From the NCBI RefSeq assembly GCF_900109225.1, contig NZ_FNZK01000004.1, forward strand, positions 62,001-126,000: a stretch of 64,000 nucleotides of DNA, in the 5' to 3' direction. The stretch comes from Propionispira arboris (lineage in GTDB: Bacteria > Bacillota > Negativicutes > Selenomonadales > Selenomonadaceae). The first letter of the stretch is position 1, and each line of letters begins with the position of its first letter. Of the stretch, positions 18,577 through 26,151 are shown one piece after another. Made by a program: the position numbers and the translations under genes. The notes under the pieces are model-generated. The model did not search any database, was not told where the DNA came from, and saw only the letters and a program-made list of their open reading frames with translations.

Positions 18577-19254
18577 ATGAATAGCATACTGGATGAACAC
18601 AACAGCTTAGTGATTTTTGATATGGATGGATTAATGTTTGATACAGAAAAAGTATCCTTTCAAAGTTTTATGAAGTCATGTGAATTTTATGGATATGCTT
18701 TAGATGAAGTAACATTTCGTCGCACGATTGGTGTTAATTTGATTCGTGTGAAAGAAATTTATCAGCAGCGTTTCGGTAAAGCGTTTCCGTTTGATATGGT
18801 TTTAGCAAAGAAATTAGAATTTGCAGCACAATATATAGAAGACAATGGCGTTCCAATCAAAGAGGGGCTTTATGAATTATTGGATTTTCTTGCAAAAAAT
18901 AAAATAAAAAAAGCAGTAGCAACATCGTCAAATCGAAAAACAGCAATGCATCTGTTAGCGCTGGCAAATGTTTTAAAAAGATTCGACTATGCCCTTTATG
19001 GAGATGAACTTAAAAAATCGAAACCGGAACCGGATATCTTTTTGGCAGTTGCAAAAAAAATGAACTGCTTGGCAGAAAATTGTATTGTTTTAGAAGACTC
19101 GCCGCTGGGCGTGTTAGCCGGATATCGAGCTGGTATGAAGGTTATTATGGTACCGGATCTACTACAACCGGATGAAGATACGAAAAAGCTTGTATTTAAA
19201 GAAATGAAGACACTGCTGGAAGTTAAAAAATATTTTTCTGATACTGTAATTTAA
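18577..19254 (+). CDS. HAD-superfamily phosphatase (beta-phosphoglucomutase-like)
   Basis: This 225-residue enzyme has the HAD motifs in order: DMDGLMFDTE with the nucleophile Asp near residue 15, the Thr/Ser motif VATSSN, a lysine in KKSKPEPDIF, and the acidic motif VLEDSPLGVLAG. The cap after motif I places it with sugar-phosphate phosphatases or phosphoglucomutases. An open frame extends upstream into the preceding gene to 18493, but the ATG at 18577 has a GAAAGAAG site 7 nt away and the homologous start, so it is preferred. Confidence 0.85.
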   Translation: MNSILDEHNSLVIFDMDGLMFDTEKVSFQSFMKSCEFYGYALDEVTFRRTIGVNLIRVKEIYQQRFGKAFPFDMVLAKKLEFAAQYIEDNGVPIKEGLYELLDFLAKNKIKKAVATSSNRKTAMHLLALANVLKRFDYALYGDELKKSKPEPDIFLAVAKKMNCLAENCIVLEDSPLGVLAGYRAGMKVIMVPDLLQPDEDTKKLVFKEMKTLLEVKKYFSDTVI

Positions 19255-19305
19255 ATAGAGTCGACGATTTTTTTTCAGTGCAATAAAAAAACGCTGTCGA
19301 TATGT

Positions 19306-19353
19306 AAAAGGCGGGATATCCATAGTTGATTCTGTGGATATCCCGCCTTTTTT
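19306..19353. terminator. Terminator between HAD gene and the reversed dehydrogenase
   Basis: A perfect 17-bp stem (19306-19322 with 19335-19351), GC-rich at the core, has T runs on both strands. Confidence 0.88.
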
Positions 19354-19427
19354 GACTTGGATATAGTTCTTGATCTTACCGGAGGTAATTTTCTTGCATT
19401 TTAGAAACTCTGGGGTGTAGCGTTTTT

Positions 19428-20420
19428 TTAATTGACTCGCCAAGGATTTTTTTCGCCAGCGATTTCTAGCAAGCAACTTTTCAGGGATGAATATACCATA
19501 TCATGTACATCTTGATCGGTATAAAATGCCATATGGGGCGTGACGATGACATTCGGATAGCTGCGCAGTATAGCTAAATTCCGATTTGACAATACTTGCG
19601 ATTTCAAGTCATTGTAATAGAGGGAAAATTCATCTTCAATGACATCTAAGGCAGCAGCACCTATCTTTCCGCTTTCGAGCGCATCGAGCAAGGCAGCGGT
19701 ATCAATTAAACCACCACGGGCCGTATTGACCAAAATCACCTGATCTTTCATGGCAGCGATGCTTTTGCTGTTGATCATGTGATAGTTACTTTCATCTAAA
19801 GGAGTATGTAAACTTATAATATCACTTCGTTGGATCAATTCGCTTAAAGAAACATATTGAGCATACTTCTTTACATCCTCACATTCATATAAGGAGCAGG
19901 CCAAAATTGGATTACCAAAACCGGATAAATGACGAATGACGGTTTGCCCGATTTTTCCAGTTCCGATGATGCCGATTGTCAAGGCAGCAAATTCTCTGCC
20001 CTGCAGACCTCGCAATGAAAAATCCTGGATATTTGCGCGCTGCATGATGTGCTTCATTTTTCTAGCCGACATCATCATTAACATAATGGCATAATCAGCG
20101 ACACCATTTGTGGAATAAGTTGCATTGCTAACAGCGATGTCATATTTTTTTGCCGCTGCCAGATCAATGTGATCAAAGCCAATGGTTCGCGTAGAAATCA
20201 TTTTTATGCCAAGTAAATGAAGTTGTTCCATAAGCTCAGCATCAATTGGCGTTGTAATGATGCTGATACACTGGCAATCTTTGGCGAGGCCCATGCTGTT
20301 TTTGGTTGGTCCGGTAGGACAAATTACAAGTTCAATGTTTAATTCTTTGCTGATTTTTTCAAAATACGTTCCTTCATCAAAATCACGATAGTTAAAGACA
20401 CATATTTTTGGCTTTTGCAT
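19428..20420 (-). CDS. D-2-hydroxyacid dehydrogenase (D-lactate dehydrogenase type)
   Basis: This 330-residue NAD enzyme has the D-isomer-specific dehydrogenase layout: nucleotide motif GIIGTGKIGQ near residue 150 and the catalytic Arg (NTARGG), Glu (DVIEDE) and His (TPHMAFYTD) in order. Details such as the IEDEFSLYYNDL segment are typical of fermentative D-lactate / D-2-hydroxyisocaproate dehydrogenases. It would regenerate NAD from pyruvate; an L-lactate enzyme is encoded at 60438. AAGGGAG precedes the ATG. The gene stands alone. Confidence 0.87.
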   Translation of the reverse strand: MQKPKICVFNYRDFDEGTYFEKISKELNIELVICPTGPTKNSMGLAKDCQCISIITTPIDAELMEQLHLLGIKMISTRTIGFDHIDLAAAKKYDIAVSNATYSTNGVADYAIMLMMMSARKMKHIMQRANIQDFSLRGLQGREFAALTIGIIGTGKIGQTVIRHLSGFGNPILACSLYECEDVKKYAQYVSLSELIQRSDIISLHTPLDESNYHMINSKSIAAMKDQVILVNTARGGLIDTAALLDALESGKIGAAALDVIEDEFSLYYNDLKSQVLSNRNLAILRSYPNVIVTPHMAFYTDQDVHDMVYSSLKSCLLEIAGEKNPWRVN

Positions 20421-20651
20421 CAGATCGGCTCCCTTTTATCACATTGATTTTACATTTATAATGGACGAATGTGTGTATTACGTTTCGCTTATTTGATTAT
20501 TATAACATATTCGATTTAAATATTCTTATATTGAGTTTAATTTATTACATTTAAAAGAAATGGTTGTTTTTGTTGATCATATGACAAATTTTTCTCATTA
20601 AAAAAATTGTCTTTGTTAGGTTGAAATAATACAGAATCAGTTGTTATGAAT

Positions 20652-20680
20652 TTGCCAAGAGAGAGACAATGTCTTACAAT
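20652..20680 (+). promoter_or_regulatory. Predicted promoter of the MFS carrier
   Basis: TTGCCA at 20652 and TACAAT at 20675 are 17 bp apart, about 45 bp before the ATG. In the rest of the 20421-20731 gap a TATAAT on the minus strand (20499-20504) may serve the dehydrogenase, but no -35 supports it. Confidence 0.5.
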
Positions 20681-20731
20681 TAAGAGGATATTTATCGAAT
20701 AAATTAAAAATAATAGATAGGTGGGCATAAA

Positions 20732-21937
20732 ATGGCTGAAAGTTATACGGGCGAGCCGTTGGCAGCACATAAAAAAGTTTTATGGACAGGGAGTATGGCT
20801 CATTTTATTCAAGATGGTTTTACGGATATGTTGTATGTTTTTTTCCCTGTTTGGCAGGCACAATTTGCCTTATCTTTTACCGAAATCGGTTTTTTAAAGA
20901 CGCTTTTTTCTGGTACACTGGCAGGATTTCAAGTGCCAGCTAGTTCGTTTGCTCGGCGAATTGGAGCGTTTGAATTACTAGTATCAGGGATACTTCTTAC
21001 AAGTGCGGCTGTTTTTTTCCTAGGTTATAGTGCTGGGAGTCCTATTATGTTAGGCTGTATTCTTGCCGTTGGCGGGATTGGAGCCAGTGTACAACATCCG
21101 CTATCTTCTTTGTTGATTTCAAATGCTTATACAGGTATCAATGCCCGTCGAACGGCATTGAGTACTTTTAATGTGGCTGGCGATATCGGAAAACTGGTTT
21201 TACCAGGGGCGGCCGCATATTTAATGATGCAATATAGCTGGATGTCCGTGAGTCATATATTGGGACTTTTCGGCATGGGACTAGCTGCCGTGATTCTTTT
21301 GAATAATCGCGAGACAAGACCAAAAACGAACGTTCCGGAAGCCAAAACACTTCGTGCTGCAGATGGATACCTCAAATGGAAGGGAAACGAAGCGTTTTGG
21401 TCTTTGTCCACGATCGGTATCGTTGATAGTGCAACGCGGATGGGATTTTTAACGTTTTTACCGTTTTTGCTACAGGAAAAAGGCGCAGCACTGTCAACCA
21501 CCGGCTTAGTACTTTCGCTGATCTTTGCCGGAGGCGCGGCAGGAAAATTTGTCTGTGGGATGATGGCTGTAAAGTTTGGGGTATTGCGGTCGGTGATCAT
21601 TACCGAAATCATGACGACTTTATGTATTTTCGCTATGATTGTTTTTCCGCTGCATGCCGCAATCGTATTTTCGCCAATTATTGGTATTGTGCTCAATGGA
21701 ACATCCTCCGTACTTTATGGGAGCGTTCCAGAATTGGTAGTGGAAAAAAGAAGACAACAGGCTTTTGCTATTTTTTATACATTAACGATTGGTTCAGGGG
21801 CAATATCACCTTCTGTTTATGGCATTATAAGTGATTTTGTTGGGATAAAAGTTTGCGTAATTATCGTTGCGGTAGTGGCGCTGCTTACCATTCCCTTAAC
21901 AGTTCCCTTGAAAAATAAATTTCTAGTCAAAGGATAA
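20732..21937 (+). CDS. Major facilitator superfamily transporter
   Basis: This 401-residue protein has about twelve membrane helices and no soluble domain. The early segment AHFIQDGFTDMLYVFFPVWQ is typical of the fosmidomycin-resistance (Fsr-like) branch of MFS, suggesting drug/metabolite efflux; this assignment is tentative. AGGTGGG lies before the ATG. It is flanked by its own promoter and terminator. Confidence 0.8.
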   Translation: MAESYTGEPLAAHKKVLWTGSMAHFIQDGFTDMLYVFFPVWQAQFALSFTEIGFLKTLFSGTLAGFQVPASSFARRIGAFELLVSGILLTSAAVFFLGYSAGSPIMLGCILAVGGIGASVQHPLSSLLISNAYTGINARRTALSTFNVAGDIGKLVLPGAAAYLMMQYSWMSVSHILGLFGMGLAAVILLNNRETRPKTNVPEAKTLRAADGYLKWKGNEAFWSLSTIGIVDSATRMGFLTFLPFLLQEKGAALSTTGLVLSLIFAGGAAGKFVCGMMAVKFGVLRSVIITEIMTTLCIFAMIVFPLHAAIVFSPIIGIVLNGTSSVLYGSVPELVVEKRRQQAFAIFYTLTIGSGAISPSVYGIISDFVGIKVCVIIVAVVALLTIPLTVPLKNKFLVKG

Positions 21938-21967
21938 GTTGGCAAATTTATTTATTGTTAGCATACT

Positions 21968-22009
21968 AAATTCAGGTATCGTAATATTTTACGATACCTG
22001 AATTTTTTT
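21968..22009 (+). terminator. Terminator of the MFS gene
   Basis: A perfect 17-bp stem (21968-21984 with 21989-22005), a 4-nt loop and a seven-T tail. Confidence 0.9.
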
Positions 22010-22044
22010 ATGCTGTAGTAGATTTGAATATCATATAACGAAAC

Positions 22045-22070
22045 TAAAAACCACCCGTTTAACGGGTGGT
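22045..22070 (-). terminator. Terminator of the GNAT gene
   Basis: Read on the minus strand, the hairpin ACCACCCGT-TAA-ACGGGTGGT is followed by TTTTTAG, directly downstream of the acetyltransferase stop. Confidence 0.8.
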
Positions 22071-22094
22071 CCATCTGATATGGTCAGCATATAA

Positions 22095-22871
22095 TCAATC
22101 AATGATTTCTTTACTGTTGGCGGTTCGTTTTTCGCGAAACCAATAATGATACATCGATTGAAAGCCTAATTTTTCATACAGGGAAATCGCACTTTTATTA
22201 TCGCTTGCTACTTGTAAACAAGCGATACTTGCGCCGTGTTCAATACCAACATTCATCAATGCTTTGCAAAGCTGAATTCCAAGACCCTGACGACGGAATT
22301 TTTCATTGATATGCAGGCTGTAGAGAGCAATAATTTCCTGATCCAGGACAACCCGGCCAAATCCCATAACTTGATTGTCTTGTTTTAGTTCGGCACAAAA
22401 CATATTACTGGATACATTTTGTAAAATGCGGGCGGCAATATCATGAACTTTTTTCGTCTGTGTACCATTGAAATCAATATAGGCATCGAGCCATGACTCG
22501 TTCATACCTTTTGTGATATGAATATTTTCCACAGGCCAGAGCGGCACTTGTGAAAGATTGCAGGCCATTAATTGAACATTTTTGACTAATTGATAGCCGG
22601 AAGCATTCAATATAAAATCTAAATCCATATTGTTTTCATCACTTATTTTAAAAATAGTCGGTAGTTTTTTTTCGGTATACTTTTTTTCACAGTGCTTGAT
22701 TTTTGTTTCAAGATCGATACTGGATTCATATAAAGGCCAAATGCAGTTTGCCCGATGCGTATAACCATCCGAAAACCGTAAGATCCAACCATCATATACT
22801 TCTGTTTGTAATGCTGGAAAGGCATTTAAAGATAATTCTTCAATATGTGTGATGGAATGATTCATAAACAT
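22095..22871 (-). CDS. GNAT-family N-acetyltransferase
   Basis: This 258-residue protein has an N-terminal extension found in a group of two-domain acetyltransferases (WILRFSDGYTHRANCIWPLY) and a C-terminal GNAT domain with the acetyl-CoA motif EKFRRQGLGIQLCKALM and NKSAISLYEKLGFQ. The acceptor is unknown. A GTG at 22877 is in frame but overlaps the ribosome site; the ATG at 22871 has GAGG 5 nt upstream. It lies at the edge of an accessory patch. Confidence 0.85.
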   Translation of the reverse strand: MFMNHSITHIEELSLNAFPALQTEVYDGWILRFSDGYTHRANCIWPLYESSIDLETKIKHCEKKYTEKKLPTIFKISDENNMDLDFILNASGYQLVKNVQLMACNLSQVPLWPVENIHITKGMNESWLDAYIDFNGTQTKKVHDIAARILQNVSSNMFCAELKQDNQVMGFGRVVLDQEIIALYSLHINEKFRRQGLGIQLCKALMNVGIEHGASIACLQVASDNKSAISLYEKLGFQSMYHYWFREKRTANSKEIID

Positions 22872-23075
22872 GAACACCTCTTTATTATCAATTGATATCT
22901 CTAATTTTATTCTTGTCGCCTGCTAAAGTCAAATAGCGAATGGTTCTTGTATGATAAGTATCTTTACTCCATTTTATTAAAAAAATAATATTACAGTTAG
23001 TAGTGATTAAAAATTTTAATTTTATGTGATGAATTAAGTCTATGGTTTTTTTGATTTTGTTTGAAGAATGATTTT

Positions 23076-23103
23076 ATCCATATTGTGGTCGCCAGTATGA
23101 AGG
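23076..23103 (+). pseudogene. Remnant of the 3' end of the 94-residue gene (third copy)
   Basis: The stretch around TGGTCGCCAGTATGAAGGTG matches the last codons and stop of the genes at 24254 and 25704 (which read ...TGGTCGCC-GTACGAAGGTGA) with a few changes, and nothing of the rest of the gene remains upstream. It marks an earlier or deleted copy. The rest of the 22872-23188 gap holds a weak TATAAT (23158) for the next gene and nothing else I recognise. Confidence 0.6.
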
Positions 23104-23188
23104 TGAAAAAAGAAAATGCAGAGCAATGTAAGTGTGTCAAATTATTTAAAAATATTATATAATGAAGATAAACGAGGGGGAATAGATC

Positions 23189-23380
23189 ATGAAGAATGAA
23201 CAAAATGAATTGGATTCTACTTGTGGTGTATCAGATGATGAGCTTACAAAAAGATTTAGTGAGGCAGTTCGAATTGAAAATGAAATCAAAACAATTAAAG
23301 GGCTGCCAATATCAAAATATGACCACGAAAAGAAGGCTCCTTATATACAATACCCTGACGGGAGCAGAGAATATGCATAA
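23189..23380 (+). CDS. Small antitoxin-like protein preceding a zeta-toxin relic
   Basis: The 63-residue acidic protein ends in KGLPISKYDHEKKAPYIQYP and then DGSREYA, a pattern I associate with short genes that sit directly ahead of zeta-toxin-like kinases in Firmicutes. GAGGGGGA is placed before the ATG. Its last codons overlap by 8 bp the ATG of the toxin relic, the coupling expected of a toxin-antitoxin pair. The antitoxin role is inferred from this position only. Confidence 0.6.
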   Translation: MKNEQNELDSTCGVSDDELTKRFSEAVRIENEIKTIKGLPISKYDHEKKAPYIQYPDGSREYA

Positions 23381-23604
23381 GAAACCGGAAATTATAGTAT
23401 TTGCCGGTCCAAATGGGAGCGGAAAAAGTACAAGTGCCAACTCTTTTACAAATATGTGATATTTTCCATATATATGATAATTCAGATCAGCCATTTCGTA
23501 TTTTTAAGAAACGAAAGGATGATTGCTTTTATTGGGAAAATGAATTTTGGGATAGAGAGCATATAAACAAATTAACAGATGCAAATAAAGCAATGCATAA
23601 ATGA
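23373..23604 (+). pseudogene. Collapsed zeta-toxin-like kinase
   Basis: The ATG at 23373 opens a reading frame with the zeta-type Walker A region IIVFAGPNGSGKST, but it stops after 28 residues at 23459. A second frame then reads IFHIYDNSDQPFRIFKKRKD and ENEFWDREHINKL to 23604, which looks like the C-terminal tail of the same family (the YDNS motif). The middle of the protein, normally over 100 residues, is gone. A deletion with frameshift explains both pieces. The toxin is therefore dead while its small partner gene is intact. Confidence 0.6.
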
Positions 23605-23740
23605 GACGATCGACTTGTCGGGGAAACTGTGTAGGGGTCATTTTTTTTGTTGTAAGTGTTTTTTAGATTGTGGTTGTGCTGAAATTTATGTGCTAAGAGC
23701 ACTTTGATGATAAATTAAGAATATGGGTTTTCGTGTGGAC

Positions 23741-23796
23741 AAAACAACAGCGAGATCAACGACTATCAAAAATAGTGTTGGTCTCGCTGTTGTTTT
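23741..23796 (-). terminator. Terminator of the first XRE gene
   Basis: A 15-bp perfect outer stem (23741-23755 with 23782-23796) is followed on the minus strand by a T run; it overlaps the XRE stop codon. Confidence 0.8.
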
Positions 23797-24100
23797 ATTG
23801 ATTTTTACCATATTTTAATCGCATCAAGTCTTTAAATTCTTCGATTCGATCGAGAGCTTCTTGTGGTAAATCACCGGATGCTTTTTCGACTGGTGGGATA
23901 GTGGGCTTAGATTGGTCGGTGCGACCAAGGAGATAGTCTAAACTTACATCAAAAAAATCCGCTAGTAGAATAAGTGTTGCTGAATCAGGATCGCGTTCAC
24001 CACGTTCATACAAGCTGTAAGCTTGTGTAGTTTTATTAATATATTTCGCAATATCTTTTTGGTTTAAATTTTGTCGAAGTCGTAATTCTTTTAAACGCAT
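23795..24100 (-). CDS. XRE-family repressor, module 1
   Basis: This 101-residue protein has an N-terminal helix-turn-helix of the Cro/C1 type (LRLRQNLNQKDIAKYINKTT then SLYERGERDPDSATLILLAD, ending in LDYLLG) and a short helical tail. It is divergent from the 94-residue gene at 24254. Four copies of a 15-bp palindrome fill the intergenic region and cover both promoters, so it most likely represses itself and its neighbour. Confidence 0.88.
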   Translation of the reverse strand: MRLKELRLRQNLNQKDIAKYINKTTQAYSLYERGERDPDSATLILLADFFDVSLDYLLGRTDQSKPTIPPVEKASGDLPQEALDRIEEFKDLMRLKYGKNQ

Positions 24101-24125
24101 AGAGAAAGACCTCCTCTGATCTCTT

Positions 24126-24237
24126 ATTATATAAACAAAACGTTGATAACAAAATAATAATCAACATAAAATTGAAATAAATATTGATATTAAACATTTT
24201 GTTGATTAAAATAAAATAAAGATCAATATAATGTTGA
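24126..24237. promoter_or_regulatory. Array of four 15-bp operators between divergent promoters
   Basis: Four sites fit TMAAYAWWWYGTTGA or close to it: TAAACAAAACGTTGA (24132), TCAACATAAAATTGA (24161), TAAACATTTTGTTGA (24191) and TCAATATAATGTTGA (24223). Their centres are 29, 30 and 32 bp apart, about three helical turns. The first sits next to the minus-strand TATAAT (24126-24131) of the repressor gene; the last contains the TATAAT (24227-24232) of the 94-residue gene and the third overlaps its -35 region. Confidence 0.78.
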
Positions 24238-24241
24238 AAAT

Positions 24242-24539
24242 GGAGGGTGAATTATGGATATTTTTGAAATAATAACAGAAGCATTACGAAATGTGCATGA
24301 TGGCAAAAATTTAGAAGATGTATCGAACCTTTATAGTAAATTGTATGCAGAGAATAATCAAATGGTTGATATTCTTGATAAAACGTTAGTCGGAGAAGAT
24401 TTGAAAGTATTTCATTATTTATGTGATAATTTTTCGTACAGAGAAGTGACGGCAGAAGATATATATTATAACCAAGGGTTTTCGGATGCGATAAAGCTTA
24501 TAGTTCAGTCTATGTTATGGTCGCCGGTACGAAGGTGAA
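24242..24539 (+). repeat. Direct repeat copy A (94-residue gene)
   Basis: Bases 24242-24510 are identical to 25692-25960. Only three differences follow before the stop (24511, 24515, 24526), and similarity ends right after it. The repeat begins at the Shine-Dalgarno sequence, so the duplicated unit is the gene with its ribosome site but without its promoter. Confidence 0.95.
24254..24538 (+). CDS. 94-residue helical protein, DUF6809-like, copy 1
   Basis: The protein is acidic and predicted helical, with no signal peptide, and ends ...YNQGFSDAIKLIVQSM followed by LWSPVRR. The GFxxAxxLIxxSM tail recalls DUF6809 proteins, small proteins of unknown function commonly found next to XRE regulators in Firmicutes; this match is from memory and tentative. 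GGAGGG lies upstream. It is divergent from XRE module 1 and its promoter lies inside that operator array. Confidence 0.7.
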   Translation: MDIFEIITEALRNVHDGKNLEDVSNLYSKLYAENNQMVDILDKTLVGEDLKVFHYLCDNFSYREVTAEDIYYNQGFSDAIKLIVQSMLWSPVRR

Positions 24540-24567
24540 AAAGAGGGTGAGAAAATAGTGAGAAAAC

Positions 24568-25149
24568 CTAAAATCCCATCAAGTGCTTTATGCGTCGACA
24601 ATTTTCCGAAGACGTAAGCATTTCTAATAGTTTAAAAGACACATCTAAAGCTGTTGCTGGTGACGAAGAGGTAATGATATTTCCATCAATTACCATTGCT
24701 TGATTAACAACATTAACACCAAAAGATGCTAATTGCTGTTGTCGATAACCATTATTCAAATGATATGTCGTTCCTTGACGCCCACATAAAACTCCGCTTT
24801 TTCCCAATGGTAAGGCACCAACGCAAATCGCGGCAATTATTTTTCCCGATTGGCTGAACTTTTGAATTATGGACAAAAATTCATCGCAATAGGCATCTTT
24901 ATAAAAGCCGTACGATTCATATCCTCCGGGGATCGCTAATGCATCAAATTCTTTTACATCAACTTCAGAGGTTAGCAATTCAGGCATAACGGTTAAATGT
25001 CCTGTACAAATCAATTTTTTTTGTACGCCGCAAGTAACTAATTTTGTTGATCCATCACCTTCCACCATATTCCAATCCAGTATATCACTAAAAACACTCG
25101 CTTCATATGCTTCAAAACCGTTAGCTAATAATAATAATATTTTTTTCAT
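24568..25149 (-). CDS. DJ-1/PfpI-family protein
   Basis: This 193-residue protein has the class I glutamine-amidotransferase-like fold of DJ-1: an early KKILLLLANGFEAYEA strand-turn, LAIPGGYESYGFY, and the nucleophile elbow IIAAICVGALPL with its Cys, followed by NIITSSSPATALDVSFKLLE. Members act as stress-related deglycase/chaperone or 4-methyl-thiazole-phosphate (ThiJ-like) proteins; the role here is not evident. GGGGTG precedes the ATG. It separates the two XRE modules. Confidence 0.88.
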   Translation of the reverse strand: MKKILLLLANGFEAYEASVFSDILDWNMVEGDGSTKLVTCGVQKKLICTGHLTVMPELLTSEVDVKEFDALAIPGGYESYGFYKDAYCDEFLSIIQKFSQSGKIIAAICVGALPLGKSGVLCGRQGTTYHLNNGYRQQQLASFGVNVVNQAMVIDGNIITSSSPATALDVSFKLLEMLTSSENCRRIKHLMGF

Positions 25150-25195
25150 AACTACACCCCATCATGCAATTACAGAATGTTCTGTTCAGCAATTG

Positions 25196-25495
25196 TTATT
25201 TTACTTGTTCATTTTTAAGTTTCAGGTACTCAATATAATTTTTAGCTTCTTCTTTTAATTCTAGTGGTAAAAGACTTAGTTCATTATCGGTATCTTCGTG
25301 TGCACCAATTAACCAGGCAATGCTTACATGGTTCGCAGCTGCTATTTTTTTTAGCGTTTCGATATCAGGTTCACCGCGACCATTTCTCCAATTAAATACC
25401 TGATCAGCCGAAGCGTTGAAGTTTATGCCAAATTCTTTTTGAGATAATTTTGATTTTTTGTATAAAATATTGAATTGTTCTTTAAATGTAGACAT
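25196..25495 (-). CDS. XRE-family repressor, module 2
   Basis: This 99-residue protein has an N-terminal helix-turn-helix (KLSQKEFGINFNASADQVFN, then WRNGRGEPDIETLKKIA, ending in IAWLIG) and a tail LPLELKEEAKNYIEYLKLK like that of module 1. The DNA-reading helix is quite different from module 1, in line with different operators upstream. It is divergent from the second 94-residue gene. Confidence 0.86.
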   Translation of the reverse strand: MSTFKEQFNILYKKSKLSQKEFGINFNASADQVFNWRNGRGEPDIETLKKIAAANHVSIAWLIGAHEDTDNELSLLPLELKEEAKNYIEYLKLKNEQVK

Positions 25496-25540
25496 TTCGT
25501 ATACTCCTCAATGTTTCTTTTACGTTAATTATAAAATATT

Positions 25541-25633
25541 AATGTTATTAATACATTAATATGGTATTAATAACATTGACGGCGTATAAAAAACGTAATA
25601 TTATAATAAATAGATACTGACGTATAAAATACG
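25541..25633. promoter_or_regulatory. Promoter and operators of XRE module 2
   Basis: A 13-bp inverted repeat (25541-25553 with 25565-25577, 11-bp spacer) lies on the repressor side, next to its minus-strand TATAAT (25528-25533). For the + gene, TTGACG at 25576 and TATTAT at 25599 are 17 bp apart. The 13-mer CGTATAAAAAACG (25583) sits in that spacer and a perfect version CGTATAAAATACG (25621) just after the start of transcription. These differ completely from the module 1 operators. Confidence 0.6.
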
Positions 25634-25691
25634 CTATGGCTGAGCATTACTTGCTTATACGGGCTAACAATTAAAAAATTTACTAAAAACA

Positions 25692-25989
25692 GGAGGGTGA
25701 ATTATGGATATTTTTGAAATAATAACAGAAGCATTACGAAATGTGCATGATGGCAAAAATTTAGAAGATGTATCGAACCTTTATAGTAAATTGTATGCAG
25801 AGAATAATCAAATGGTTGATATTCTTGATAAAACGTTAGTCGGAGAAGATTTGAAAGTATTTCATTATTTATGTGATAATTTTTCGTACAGAGAAGTGAC
25901 GGCAGAAGATATATATTATAACCAAGGGTTTTCGGATGCGATAAAGCTTATAGTTCAGTCCATGGTATGGTCGCCAGTACGAAGGTGAA
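25692..25989 (+). repeat. Direct repeat copy B (94-residue gene)
   Basis: Partner of 24242-24539, offset 1450 bp, with the differences listed there. Confidence 0.95.
25704..25988 (+). CDS. 94-residue helical protein, DUF6809-like, copy 2
   Basis: The protein is the same as copy 1 except for one residue near the end (VWSPVRR in place of LWSPVRR). The upstream region is unrelated to that of copy 1 beyond the Shine-Dalgarno sequence, so the two copies are under different XRE regulators. Near-identity at the DNA level shows a recent duplication or gene conversion. Confidence 0.7.
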   Translation: MDIFEIITEALRNVHDGKNLEDVSNLYSKLYAENNQMVDILDKTLVGEDLKVFHYLCDNFSYREVTAEDIYYNQGFSDAIKLIVQSMVWSPVRR

Positions 25990-26011
25990 TAGGTGCGACT
26001 ATTTCCATGAA

Positions 26012-26065
26012 TTAACTTAAAATTAATATATTGTTAACGAACTGTTAAACTTTTAAAAGTATACT
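26012..26065 (+). promoter_or_regulatory. Pho-type promoter of the phosphorelay operon
   Basis: Hexamers at exact 11-bp steps read TTAACT (26012), TTAATA (26023) and TTAACG (26034), each one base from TTAACA. A TATACT -10 starts at 26060, again 26 bp from the start of the third repeat, as at pstB and pstS. A further TTAAAC at 26045 keeps the phase. Regulation by the phosphate regulator is inferred from this shared geometry. Confidence 0.65.
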
Positions 26066-26151
26066 ATAAGCATGATGATCATTCAATAAAAATGGAGAGG
26101 AAAACGATTTTTATTTGATTACTATAATAAAACAGTGTAGGAGGTTTGCTA

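Noticed and set aside
22050-22070. ACCACCCGTTTAACGGGTGGT hairpin as an IS200/IS605 end
   Set aside because: No transposase or second end nearby; on the minus strand it is followed by a T run right after the acetyltransferase stop, so it is a terminator.
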